Source: Theodoxus fluviatilis
Taxonomy: Eukaryota; Mollusca; Gastropoda; Cycloneritida; Neritidae
Length of the DNA: 64,000 nt
NCBI GenBank assembly: GCA_034096865.1
Contig: JAWQFJ010028218.1
Coordinates: 210,001 to 274,000, forward strand
Reading direction: 5' to 3'
The notes below the pieces were generated by a model. That model was not told where the DNA came from, made no database searches, and was given only the letters and a program-made list of their open reading frames with translations. Position 1 is the stretch's first letter. The number at the start of each line of letters is the position of its first letter. A program made the translations under genes and the position numbers. This document shows, in pieces, positions 48,901 through 60,574 of this stretch.

Positions 48901-50540
48901 GACCGTGGCCGAGGCGCTGTTACAACTGAGTTGCCGGCAGGTATTTGCAACTTTCTCTCATGGAACATTAATGGGATTTTGCAGAAATTTGATGACCCTG
49001 ACTTTCTTCCTTATATTCAGAAATTTGAGTTTGTATGTTTAGTAGAAACCTTTGTTGAATATGTTAAAATTGATAGTATTGAAAACTGTTTCAGATGTTT
49101 TGTGTCGCCAGCCCGAAAATTATCTGAGAAGGGTCGTAGATCGGGTGGTGTCGTGTGTTTGATCAAGCACTGCATAGCTCAGTTTGTTGAACAAATTGAA
49201 GTAGATTATGATTTCATGCTGGCTTTCAGATTTAACAATCAACTGTTTATGTCAGACAGGGACGTGATATTGCTATGTGTATATGTTCCGCCTGCCGGTT
49301 CTCCGTACTATAGTCAATCAGGAGAGACAAATGGAATTTCAGTGCTTCAGCAGTGTTTGATGCAGCTAACAGTGACTTTCCCATATTGTTCCTTGATTGT
49401 GTGCGGCGACTTCAATGCTCGCACGGGTAATCACGATATAGGACACACTAATATTTCGGACAGTATGCGTGATTTGCTTGTCGATTCACGTTGCTCCCAG
49501 GACAGCGCAGTAAATGATTTTGGTACTGAATTATTGACAGTTTGTGCCGGTTTCGATCTGTGGATATTGAACGGGAACATATCTGGTGATTTAGATGGCA
49601 AATTTACCTACATGTCAAGTACTGGCAACAGTGTGATAGACTACTTTCTTGTTTCCGGTGATTTGTTTCCCATTTGTGCATCACTTAATGTAAAAGAAAA
49701 TGTCTTATCGTCCCATTTGTGCATGGAACTATGTTTGAAGTGTAAAAGCAGTATTACAAATGATGTAAGAGAAGTTTTTGTTATTGAAAAATTCGTTTGG
49801 GAAGAGGCATCAAGTGAGGAGTTTAAAAACAATTTACAAAGTGGGGTAGAAGGATTGGAGAGATTGTTAGATGATGATATGGATGTAAACGCTGCGGCAG
49901 AGGCAATTACAAATTGCTATGTGAGTGCTGCAGAACCTTTGAAGAAATCAATTGTGTGTGGGAGAGCAAGACACGGCCAGCCGTGGTTCGACAGGGAGTG
50001 TAGGGCAAGCAAGAATCTGTTACGCTCTTTACTACGCAGATACAGCCGCACATTGGCAACGTGTGATAAAGAATCGTATAGGCAAAGAAGAAAAGAGTAC
50101 AAGTCTTTGCTAAAGTCAAAGAAAGAGTCGTATAGAATGAATGCTCTTACTAGTCTAGAAGATAGTATTAAAGACCCTTCCCTGTTCTGGAAACAGGTGA
50201 GAAAGCTTAACCTTAGATCTGCTATGTATTGTAGTATATCATGTGAAGAATGGAAAGATTATTTTTCTGAAATGTATAGCCATGCTTTAGCTGAACAGCA
50301 ACAGCAAACTGATATTGATTACAGTGTACTCATATTAGCATCAGATGAGTTGTCACCCCTTGATTGTGAAATAACTAAGGAAGAGGTTAGATGTGCAATA
50401 GATAAACTGAAGAATAGGAAGGTTTCAGGGGAGGACAAAATATTGGCAGAAATGCTCAAGTGTACACCTCAGAGACTCATAACAATCATTGCTCAGCTTT
50501 TCAATAATATGCTTGCCAAAAAGTGTTTTCCAAATATTTG

Positions 50541-50543
<3 letters not shown>
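48901..50543 (+). CDS. Retrotransposon ORF2, 5' part: AP endonuclease and start of RT (truncated)
   Basis: The frame is open from the codon right after the ORF1 UAG, in the same frame, and has no AUG before the endonuclease. The APE-type endonuclease shows LSWNINGI, an ETF glutamate motif, [10 protein letters not shown] and [10 protein letters not shown]; the usual SDH motif is SSH (LSSHLCM). It would nick the target to prime reverse transcription. A basic linker ([31 protein letters not shown]) leads to the RT start ([34 protein letters not shown]). The frame then runs into GA repeats, which add an artefactual RE repeat. The remainder of the RT lies inverted at 46955-45188. Confidence 0.9.
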
Positions 50544-50593
<50 letters not shown>

Positions 50594-50596
50594 AGG

Positions 50597-50661
<65 letters not shown>

Positions 50662-50775
50662 GGTGAGGAGAGAGAGAGAGAGAGGGTGAGGGCCTAGGGA
50701 GGGAGAGAGGAAGGGAGGGAGGGAGGGAGGGAGGGCCTAGGGAGGGAGGGAGGGAGGGAGGGAGGGAAGAGGAGG
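50544..50775. repeat. (GA)n then (GGGA)n
   Basis: GA-rich 50544-50690 with short G interruptions, then GGGA-rich with two CCTAGGGAGGG motifs (50691-50775). It bounds the composite element on its right and lies in the intron immediately 3' of the coiled-coil exon at 50811-50900. Confidence 0.96.
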
Positions 50776-50810
50776 AGAAACGTGTAAGCACTGGAAAAGA
50801 ATATTCTGAC

Positions 50811-50900
50811 CTTCTCAGCGTCTTGCAACCTCCTCTGAGCCTCTGACAGTTCAGTCACCAACTGAGAGTTCTTTGTGGTTGATTCGTACAGCTCTTCCTC
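50811..50900 (-). CDS. Host coiled-coil protein, internal exon (third seen)
   Basis: Ninety bases, phase 0 at both ends, between an acceptor CTACTTTTGCAG and a donor GTCAGA on the minus strand. Encodes 30 residues beginning EEELYESTTKNSQLVTELSE and ending AQRRLQDAEK. Hydrophobic a/d positions continue the heptad frame of the exon at 51135-51218 without a break, so the two exons are consecutive; the intron between them is 234 bp. The protein is an extended coiled coil; its family cannot be told from these exons (cytoskeletal, motor or centrosomal proteins are all possible). The downstream exon is not found. The composite retrotransposon sits 3' of this exon, with its tail half in the gene's sense orientation. 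Confidence 0.75.
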
Positions 50901-51134
50901 CTGCAAAAGTAGAGAGAACAGAAAGATGCAATACTGAAAATGTATCATTCTGTCCTATTCAAACGATATTCATGTTCAATAAATTATCAATTTTCTTAAA
51001 ATATCACCAATATGTCTCATCATTTGATACAAATACGTGTTTATCCTAACAGAGTAACTGCCGTTCAATGCAGCAGTAATACTTTCACTCGCGAGAGGAG
51101 CGAGCTGATATTTCAGGAGGGAAAACATTCTTAC

Positions 51135-51218
51135 CAAATCTTTATTGGCCTTTTTGACGACTTCAAGGTCTGTCCTCAAAGTTGTACACTCTTCGTCTTT
51201 ATGTTTCAATTCTCTGTC
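51135..51218 (-). CDS. Host coiled-coil protein, internal exon (second seen)
   Basis: Eighty-four bases, phase 0 at both ends, between acceptor TTTTGTTTTCCAG and donor GTAAGA on the minus strand. Encodes DRELKHKDEECTTLRTDLEV followed by VKKANKDL. Heptad positions run L-x3-L-x2-V-x3-N-x2-L into the next exon. The upstream neighbour in register has not been found: the exon at 61365-61484 would be out of register by one residue if joined directly, so at least one exon is probably missing in the 10-kb intron region. Confidence 0.75.
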
Positions 51219-53513
51219 CTGGAAAACAAAAAACAAACAAATGAATAATTAAAAAATATATCTCTTAAGCACTTTCTTTGTCACCATGAATATGAACTGG
51301 AGGATACTACCAAGATAAAGCTATATCAGTTGCTGAACAAAGTTTTTTAATGTGCGTGCGTGCGAGTGCGTGTGTGCGTGTGTGTGTGTGAAGTGGTGGT
51401 GGTGGTTGTGCTGTTGAATGCGGGGGAGGGGGTGATGTGTTGACAATTTACTTGAAATGTGTACCTCCGTCGCCCAAATTTATTTTATCGATCTTCAGTA
51501 AAGGACAATTGTACATATTGCTGAGAGTCATGGCAGGAAGCGGGACCTTGATAGACAAAAAGAGAGTTTGAGATTAGCCTTTATATTAACTATAACGACA
51601 TTCAAAATGTTTAAGATTCAGATTTATGTAAAAGCTTCCTAAATCTTCGTAGTTATATTACTTTAAAAATTGCATAACCCTAGGATATATATATACATAA
51701 GCAATAATATGTACAGTTTTAACCACTGTAAACGTCGCAACATTCTAAATGAAACTAAGGCCACTTAAAACTGCAAGCCAAATACATCAACCAACCCAAT
51801 CATGAAATTGCAAGAGGTTTGCGCAATGTCGACGGAATTGCGAACACGGTTTTCAGACACAAAAAAGACGTCAACATTACAATGAATACAGTACAATAAT
51901 AAAGAGGTTGTCATGCAGATGTTATGCACTCCGAAACAAAATTCTAGGATACATGCTTTTGACGCTGGAATCAACAAAAGTACCCATCTTTGTCGTAAAT
52001 TACTTTTTAAAATAATTATGTTTGCATGATCCCAATACCATAACGCCGCACTCTGAGCCAACGTCTGCGCATTAGCTAGAGGAGAGGGACGACTAGAGCA
52101 ACCACATCGCTGAAGACGCCATCCGACAAATAACGGTCAACGAGGTGTACAGCCACTCCATAAGTTCAGACGGCAATTGAACTACTGAGGGCAACCGTAA
52201 CAGCAGACTACAGTGGAAACTACCGGGCAATCCTTACTTCAAACTGGAGGCCTGTATTTCACAAATGGCAGACCGACTGGCTTGTTTACAATGCTCGGAA
52301 ATTTAGCCTCCTTGCGAATTAGATTTAGAGTGTGTATCGTCCTTAGCCAAAGCGGAGCCACCTTAAGTGTATTCAACCAGCCCGATTCTTCATGGATTCG
52401 AACACGGGCTCGATTGCTTGGGATGGGGACACAAGTGCTGGGCAATTGCATCCGATTACTGCTCGCACCAGCACGGCTTGCCTTGGTAGAACCACGCTTC
52501 CGAGTTATCTGCCCCTGCCGGAACGGAGCTCTTCAGGCAGCCGCAGTACTATTGATTCGGCAGCAACACTGCTGCCCGCGGGAACGAAGGAGTCCTTCAT
52601 CACCCCAAAATAGCTCGATGGCTGATCCTCCACACCTCGACAGTGTGACGCAAAAAGCGTCCCGGTCGCCTGCAGAGGGACACGAAGAGAGTTGTCTTTC
52701 CTTCCTGGGCAGGAAATGCTGATCTGTCAGAATGTCCGAGCTCCCTTTCTCCAACCGTTGCCCTTTTCCAACTAGATCAGAGTTAGGATTTATGAAGGCA
52801 CCACATCCGGCATTATATCCAGAGCAGACGATTCCTCAATACTCAGCGTCTTTCGAGTTCCTTAGAGAAACACGTTTTCTAGATGACTGAACTGAGCGAG
52901 GTGGAAAAAGCACACCATGAAGAAGCAGTTTCGAGTGTTGCAAGACTGTCGAACACACACATTCTACAGAGAAGACCTATAGAAACTAAATGACACATGA
53001 GATAGAAAAAGTACATTCACAACTAACCCTGATATATTAGAAGAGAAGTTCAAATATGAAAAATGACCGGGTCCACGACGAAAAAGAATGCCACAAGACT
53101 ACATAATGCTCACTATCACTTTTACACTGTGATGAACAAATCTAAAAACGGTTTCACTGGCTTTAAGTTTAACAGAGACGTAAAACTTCATTCAAAAACT
53201 TAGGACTTTTGAATCATTTCTACACTTTACTCGAAGCTGAACGAATAATACCTCCAAAGATGAGAGCATGCACTTTTTCTTCACAAAAGGAATCGTGAGT
53301 GAATCATCAACCACACGTTTTCCAAGGGAGGTATATTTCTGCAACTTGCAGGAGCAAAGAAGCATTTATTTGGGTAGTGGATTTGTCTGTACGACTCACT
53401 CTTATTCACAGCAAAGACATCCCTGCATGAGACGATCTGGATTCTTCCTCTGACTGCGACTTTGGTGCGAGGGTGCTAGAGCCACGAAACATCCTACATT
53501 CGTCCTCATCGAT
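51219..53513. other. Probable intron; no recognised gene
   Basis: Lies between coiled-coil exons of the minus-strand gene. Contains a short GTGCG/GT repeat at 51352-51390. A plus frame of 169 codons (52213-52722) has no recognisable domain. Confidence 0.45.
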
Positions 53514-53645
53514 GGCGCCTGGACCTTGTTAGTCATACTGACAATTGCAGCCAATGCACTCACCCTACTACTTTTCCATGGCGCCTGGACTTTGTTAGTC
53601 ACACTGACAATTACAGCCAATGCACTCACTCTACTACGTTTCCAT
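53514..53645. repeat. 66-bp tandem duplication
   Basis: Two direct copies (53514-53579 and 53580-53645), each starting GGCGCCTGGAC, including TTGTTAGTCA and CCAATGCACTCAC, about 90% identical by eye. Confidence 0.85.
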
Positions 53646-53739
53646 GCACACTCAATGCGCTGTGACTGAGACAGCCCGAGATCATACACGCTGTTTGGAG
53701 CCGCCCCTGGCTGCACTGCAGGGGTGGGACCCGAAAACG

Positions 53740-53870
53740 GTGTTGGGGGTGGGTAGGTGGGTAGGTGGATAGGTGGGTAGGTGGATAGGTGGGTAGGTGG
53801 ATAGGTGGGTAGGTGGATAGGTGGGTAGGTGGATAGGTGGGTAGGTGGATAGGTGGGTTGGGGGTTGAGG
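53740..53870. repeat. 16-bp G-rich repeat (GGTGGGTAGGTGGATA)n
   Basis: About seven units built from GGTGGGTA alternating with GGTGGATA. Regular GG/GGG runs make two-tetrad G-quadruplexes possible on the plus strand. The minus-strand peptide (YPPTHLST-type repeats) is an artefact. Confidence 0.93.
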
Positions 53871-53976
53871 GGGGAGGGGGGCATCGAGCAGCGCTGACTA
53901 TGCGTTGCCCTCTACCAGAGGCACCCCGTGCAGATGCGTTCTAAAATTACACTCCCAGCGTGTGGAATATACAATA

Positions 53977-54469
53977 GGCTTGTTCAGGAGTACGAAGCGC
54001 TGCATGAGCGCTTCATGTTGGCAATTGAGCGCTCTTTGCCTCTCCTGAACACCTACAGATTTAGTGCAGCGCTTCACTTGTTAGAAGGGAGGTAAATCTT
54101 CTGCGCCGCATGTTGTATTGGTAGACGCTAAGAAAGTGCTTTCTTTGCCACAGACATCGTTTATGCACGTTTAAATTTATTCTGCATGAATATGTCCACT
54201 ACTGTGTCATCCGTACTTGCCATTTCTCGCGCAGACAGAGAGCTTGGGGCAAATAAAGCCCGTTCCAGTCCAAAAATGATGTGTCTGAGGGTTATTTTAC
54301 GCATCGACGGCCAGTGCGGGATCGAAGACGCCATTTTGAAAATCGTGTGAATCACCTCGGATCTGTGATGCGCAGCGCTGAGTGAATAACGTCCCAAAAT
54401 TGCTGTTCAGGAGTGAAACACGTGCAGCGCTGAGCAGCGCTGAGCAGCGCTGCGCTTCCTGAACAAGCC
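53977..54469. mobile_element. Foldback MITE-like element flanked by TA
   Basis: Terminal inverted repeats GGCTTGTTCAGGA and TCCTGAACAAGCC (13 bp exact), each flanked by TA, 493 bp. Each end also folds on itself. On the left TGTTCAGGAG (about 53981) is answered by CTCCTGAACA (about 54037). On the right TGTTCAGGAG (about 54406) is answered by TTCCTGAACA. AGCGCT/GCAGCGCTGA palindromes lie between. A 78-codon minus frame (54161-54397) is not recognised. TA duplication fits several DNA transposon superfamilies, so none is assigned. Confidence 0.7.
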
Positions 54470-57400
54470 TACTGTGTGCACTCAGTGTGGGCTTTCTTAG
54501 TTGAGCAAGAGATGTGCGTGCTTTGTCACAGCGGTTGTGATGTGCTTCTGGTCACGTGAACGACTGGAGTTATTCAGTAGAGCATTTTTAACAAACGGCT
54601 TTAGGCGACCGTTTTCTACGTTGTGAAATATCGTGACAGATTTTTAAAGAATGCAGAGGACGACGACGACGACGATGGCGTCAGCGGCATATTACCACCT
54701 ACAAGCACTGTTGTAGCGATATAAAGCTATCACAAAAATCATTGCAGCTGGGTAGAGGAAGAGCAAGTCAAATTTCAGTTACTCTAATTAATCCACTCTA
54801 ACGAATTGCCAAAGGAGACAAGTTGGGTCTTTTCTTACCCCCAACCCACAGGGAGTTGGCAAGATGCGCAGGTCTATGACGAAATGTGGACCGTTATTTT
54901 TCAAGTCACAAGTGATACAGTTTACCAAATACTGACATGAAGTACTCGCTTGCTATCGTACCTCTAAATCTTCCCTTTGCCATTTCTTTCCCACTCCAAG
55001 CGTCATACGGCGGGAGTGATCGGTGCTAAAGTTGATTCCTAAAAAAGGTATAGTCCATAGGTTTACATCATACAATCTACGCTAGTTCATAGAAGAGAAA
55101 ATCAGTGGTGGAGCTGATATAATTGGTGAATTAACTATTCACAATGGAGGAGACGGGCAAGCAATGGGTCGATGCTTGAGTACGGCATGACGTCCCTGGG
55201 GCTTCAAGGAATTTTTCCTAACGTGGATAGCTGTTCCTAACAAAATGATGGTCGTAGCGTTTCAACCAACCCTCACTCTTCTTCGCGAAGTATGCTTTTG
55301 ACAACAAGTAGAAAAATTCCGTTCATCAGCGATGTGCAAGTAACCAGTAGTATCACCTTGTCAATGGGTCATGGCCAGCGAGCAAGACGCCGGGAAACAG
55401 GGGAGTGGCCTCCCCTACGGTGAAGGATGCGCTCAACTCCCCGAGATGATGCGGAGACGCAATGGCGGCTGTCATTTCCCTGCAGGCTTCCGTGGCTTAT
55501 CTCCCTTGCATCGAGCTCTCCTGCTCCAAATTGGCCACACCCTGGGAGCGTCAAGAAGCGGATCAGGCCAAGACAGTCATCGCTCCTCTCCGCCATTGAT
55601 TTATTTATTCAATTCTTTGCTTTCCGATTTGAAAAAGCATGAAGGTTGCATGCAAATAATCTACGGAGCTCTACTCTGATCTAATTATTCCATCCTGCAC
55701 GCTGATAGATTATGCAGTTTCTTCACCTCCACCCGAAACCAGGCAAAGAGTTCTACTGGACACACCGTAACTCTGGACGCCCTGTTATGCGTTGCAACAA
55801 AGGGAAGGTATACGAGACAATACACAGAATCGTAGATCATGTTATGAACATCCCTACAATTCATAAAGCTATCAGACGATCGTGAAAGCTGATGAAAGAA
55901 AGGAGATGACTTCTTTCTCTCGATTTATTTTACATGTTTTAAACTTTCCAACATTTCATCGCACCCCCACCCCCACCCCCCACCCACCCACCCCCACCCC
56001 CCCGACCCCAAATTCACATCAAGCCATGTCATCCCAGGAATAGTTCAAAACTACAGTGCGAGCAGATTGAAAACTAGTGGCTTCGAAGTAAGACAGAAGC
56101 AGTGACCATCTCAACAAAGACGCCTCGCATAGTATGGTGCGTCCCAGACTCCAACCCCATGCCCTGCCCCTGGCAAGCCAATCTAATTAGTTTCCCGAGA
56201 CGCTACCTTGCAGTCCTATCCACAGGTTCTCTGCCATTCCTGATGCAAGCCGAAAGGCCGCGGCAGACGAAACGAAGCTCAACGTTTACGTCCTACAGTT
56301 GGTAACAGCTCCGTATAAAGTGACCATACCGATGGCAACACATGTGCCATTCATAAATGGAAACGGCTATTACGTCAGTGACGTATTTACGCGAGGTTGA
56401 AGACGATGCCACGGTCTCATCGCTGACGACGGGGACAAAAGCGAAGTCGAGAATTAATGGTAGTCGTTTTGCCCAGATATGCGGCGCGTATCCAAAGATA
56501 ACTCCGATAAGGGCACAGGAAAACCCTGGGGAACAACGAAAATAGGCGTGAAAGAATGAAGACCGCACCTAGTTACCGCGCCCCCAGGAAGGCCGGGAAG
56601 AGCAGAGGAGGGTTGGGTGTGACAGAGGATGAGGGTGGAAAGGGAAAGGAATGGGGAAGGGAGGTGGGGGGGGAGGGGGGGGGGGGGGGAGAGATGCAAG
56701 ACAACGCATGGCTTCCTCTTCTGTCCTGAACCGCTCTGCGGAAGCCGAGTGCCTGAAGCTTCCAGACAGCCTGGGCAGCGATGGGGTTGGGTGAGGGAAT
56801 TCGCCTTTCTCACAGACCCCAATCTTATCCAATATGTCTCTCCTGTGCCCGCTCTGCTCTGACAGCCAGATGGGGCCAGACCTCTGAGGCCCAGATCGAT
56901 GCAGCCCTTGACTACTGGTTTGCTCGTATTAATTTTCAAGGAAACATCCCAACAGCTGACAATCTCGCGCATTCTGCACTGAAAATGCCCTCGAAGAGCT
57001 TCTTCCGTTTCCACGGAGTAACATCTTGTGAGAAGACAGCCTCCCGTGGCCGTCGCTATTGAAGCTTTCAGAGGTTAAACGAGTGAGAGTTTTCTGCAAG
57101 AATCACAACCGCAAGGAAAGCCCAGAAGTCATCGAAGTCTCTCCATTTCCAGAGATTTCGTTATACAGCGGTGTTGACTTTCCGTTTATAACCTTTTTTG
57201 GAGTAAGATTGTTGACGGAATGGATACTATTCTAATACACAGGACCCATCGACTCAAATTATCACTTGTCTTGTCAGCTATATGAGGAAAGGAACAAAAC
57301 ATGGTTGCAAATTCGTTTCCCGAGAGTGTGAGAGACTACCGTACCAGGGACTATAGGGTGAAGGGAGAGATGTTGCATACCTCAAGGATGCTTCAGATTA

Positions 57401-59850
57401 TTACCCTCGATCACAGTCAATATAAAATCACACATAGAACTTCTACTTATTCTAACCTCAACCCAGGTCATGCTGTTAAAAGCCCCTGAGCGTGTTTATT
57501 ATCAAGTCAGCATGACTTCGTGCTGGTCGAGTACCCAGTGACGTAGATGAAAAGGTACATCCCCCAAATCAATAACTCCTTGATCGAGAATAACGCAGTT
57601 CACATGACAATTTACAAGTGCGTCTGCACTCAGTTCTAATGCCAACCTGGAAGAGCGAGTGACCATGTATTTGACATCACATTACTGCGTCTTATTTTGC
57701 ATTTGAAAAAAGGTTCCAACAGTCTCGGTAGTACAACCAGATGCTTTTAGCGGGCAAAATGACAAGTACAATTGCATGGGAAGACAGTATGTGCATCAGC
57801 AATTTGAACTTTTGCCTCCTCTTTTTCATATTTCTTTGTCATGATTATGAATGAAGAATAAAGGAAACAATGGCAACAAGGGGCAACACCACATCATCCT
57901 TTCTCTTTTTTTAATCGACACAACCATCTGGCCTTGGGAATCTGATAGTATTTCCCCGTAAAACTCCGAGCAAACACATCTTCAAAGATCGGTATCCAGG
58001 TCAACAACGAGAGGAAATTACCTGCTCTTTAGATGAAGGGGGGAAAACCACCCTTCAATTAATTAGCGCTATCGCTTCTCGGGTCCCAAGAGATCTTCTC
58101 GAAAGGAGCGCAAATGTCATCCCTCCACGATGGGCTCAGTAGGACCAGAAATCACCCCGAGTCCAGCGGGACAGGAGGATGAAGAGGCGTCTTATGGAGA
58201 GAACTACGAAGGCCGCATGAACTTTAGAGAGCGTCAAAATCAATAGTGGTTTAGAGGTGCTGGTAAAAATCCCAGTCCCATGGGGAAGAATCAAGGGAGA
58301 GACGGCGCCTGCACAAAGACAGTTAAATTGTAAGCATCGCTCCAGACAGGTGGACATGAATAAAACATGGCTGCCCCAACATGCACCCTGCCCGAGGAGC
58401 TCGACCTTCACATCAATGGAAGCGCCACAGGCAACTTCCAATGCAGTGAATGAAATATAACGCAATGGGGGAAATGGGGATAAATACCAATTTACCTCGA
58501 ACCAAAGTTGTGGGTTTTTTCTTTTACATAAGATATCCTCGCTATCATTTTCATACATTTTCAGCAAGATACCCCCGGCAAATTAATCTGCTTAGGGGCT
58601 TGCAGCGGTTTTACTCCAGCTAGCACAGGTTGCTAGGCTGCCTGGAGGTTTCCCGTAAGCTTACAAAGGGTTCCTAAAGTTTCGTCTAGGATTCAACCTC
58701 ACAAGCGTTTTTCTATTTTGCCATATACATTTTCCAGTAGATCTTCGGTGGTTTATGTACTTATGGAGCGAGTTTAGCGCTATTTCAAACGGCGATCTCA
58801 AAAGTCTCCGCTTTCTTGTTATGAATTGTAATCTTGAAGTCCGATTCTACCGATTTCTTCGATAATTAATTATTGAACCATGTATCCCTGGAGTTTATTC
58901 ACGCCCACCGATTCCATTGATAGCGAATACACTAAACTGATACAGCTTGTGAAATACCTTTTTTATGGATTACGTTAGAATCAATTCCGTGACATTTTCA
59001 AACCACACTGAATCAGCCTTACGATATCTATGACCAGTTCACACACGAACAATGTCTTCTTGTTACATAAGTAAATATGAAATGTTTCAAGGCGGAAATA
59101 ACAAAGGAAAACATCACAGCCTGCCACCAGCATGGCACAAAAAGGAAGAGGTCATCAATCGGAAACTAATAGTAAATTCTTTGAAAATATCAAACAGAGC
59201 AAAATCTTCCAGCAAGTTTTAGGAGTCTCCATAATTACACCCCCAAGATCAATTGAGGATAAGTACAAAATCAAATAAGATAAGCTGGGGAAAGATAATA
59301 TCCCATATATTCCACTTTCGAGGGAACATCACAATGATAGCGTGCGGAAAGATATTACCTTTGCCACAGAGCTTATGTGCCCAATCCGCTTGAACTTATT
59401 GATTAGGAAGCAGCTAATTACTTCAACAGACTGATTGCTTAGAAGCAAACACACTCCCCACATCCAATTATTGAGAAAGATAACTCGGGGAAACCACCTT
59501 CGAGCCTTTCTTATCGTGAAGCCCCAAACACCCTTTGATCCAAAGACATGTTTTCGTTCAGCATTTGTTTTCACATCTTGTATCAGGAAAACTAACGAAA
59601 TGTGTTCGTTCCCGTAGGCGAGTCAACTGCTGAGGAGGCAAACATCCAGCAGACACTACAGGGCAGGAGACGAGAGGAAGGCCAGACGCCTAGCACTATG
59701 GGCACAACAGATAATCCAGGTCTGCGGAAGCCTGCAGATTCCAGGGCAGAAAGGCTTGCATTAAACATGACAGTCTGACAGCTGCCATACGCCGACAGAT
59801 CCATATAATTCTGCTGACTACAGTCCAACACCCACCCACCCCTCACCCTC
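54470..59850. other. Probable intron; no recognised gene; one arm of a dispersed repeat
   Basis: Over 5 kb within the minus-strand gene span. 54758-54862 is the partner of the diverged repeat at 17938-18042. A short (GAC)n lies near 54660-54675, C-rich (CCCCA)n at 55965-56005 and poly-G near 56667-56692. No exon could be defended. Confidence 0.45.
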
Positions 59851-59895
59851 CCGACCCCCCCCCCCCCCCCCCTCAAAAAAACAACAACAACACAC

Positions 59896-59942
<47 letters not shown>

Positions 59943-59948
59943 ACAAAA

Positions 59949-60014
<66 letters not shown>

Positions 60015-60033
60015 AGATCGACAGCCCGGAAAA

Positions 60034-60086
<53 letters not shown>
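59851..60086. repeat. Poly-C, (CA)n, then (TC)n
   Basis: C run (59856-59872), two CA blocks separated by a short interruption (59891-59941 and 59951-60013), a 22-bp linker, then 25 TC units (60036-60086) abutting the retroposon-like insert. Confidence 0.96.
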
Positions 60087-60090
<4 letters not shown>

Positions 60091-60574
60091 AACCAGGATG
60101 AAGTTCGAGACTGTCGCCCAGAAACAGCTGAGAAAATTGACTGTGCTGTCACAGATGATCAGCCGTCACCAGCCCACGCCCGCGCCGACACTTCCCCCGA
60201 TGAAGACCTTCCACCTTCGGTGAGGGAGTTAATTCGGTCATTGAGACAAATCCAAGCCAGCGCGCAGTCCTGCACTGAAGGCATCACCGAGATCACATCA
60301 GAGATAGGCACGGGGATGCACGACGGCTGTGATGCAGTCAACGCTGATGCTCAGTTCCCTCTGCCCCGTGCTCAATTGGAAGACAGGCTTGCTCCTCCTG
60401 GAGGGCCCATGCAAGTCCCTCGTGTATATCGTGACTGAAATCGCTTTCGCGTCTCGGACAAGACTGGTCACCAGTCTTGAACCCCCTACCCCCCACCCCA
60501 TTGTTTATTATGTGCCGATTTAATGCATGTAAATTGCAACAGGCCGGCGGCCTACGCAATAAATCATTCGTTCG

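Larger units (their letters stand above)
46955..50543 (+). mobile_element. 5' half of composite retrotransposon (5' UTR, ORF1, endonuclease, start of RT)
   Basis: Plus-strand segment with tandem 5'-UTR monomers, ORF1 with a 2A-like peptide, and ORF2 from its first residue to FPNIW in the RT fingers, where it stops abruptly at (GA)n. The far end and the start of the neighbouring minus-strand half are almost contiguous in the element. Joined 5' to 5', this is the signature of a 5' inversion by twin priming during target-primed reverse transcription. Both halves are nearly undamaged, which fits a single recent event. Two independent head-to-head insertions are the alternative. Confidence 0.85.

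Noticed and set aside
50544..50697. C-terminal RE-repeat extension of ORF2
   Set aside because: It is the (GA)n microsatellite read in frame after the element is broken at 50543.
52385..52460. GGATTCGAAC resembling the reverse of a tRNA B box
   Set aside because: The surrounding bases do not form a T-arm, acceptor stem or A box on the minus strand.
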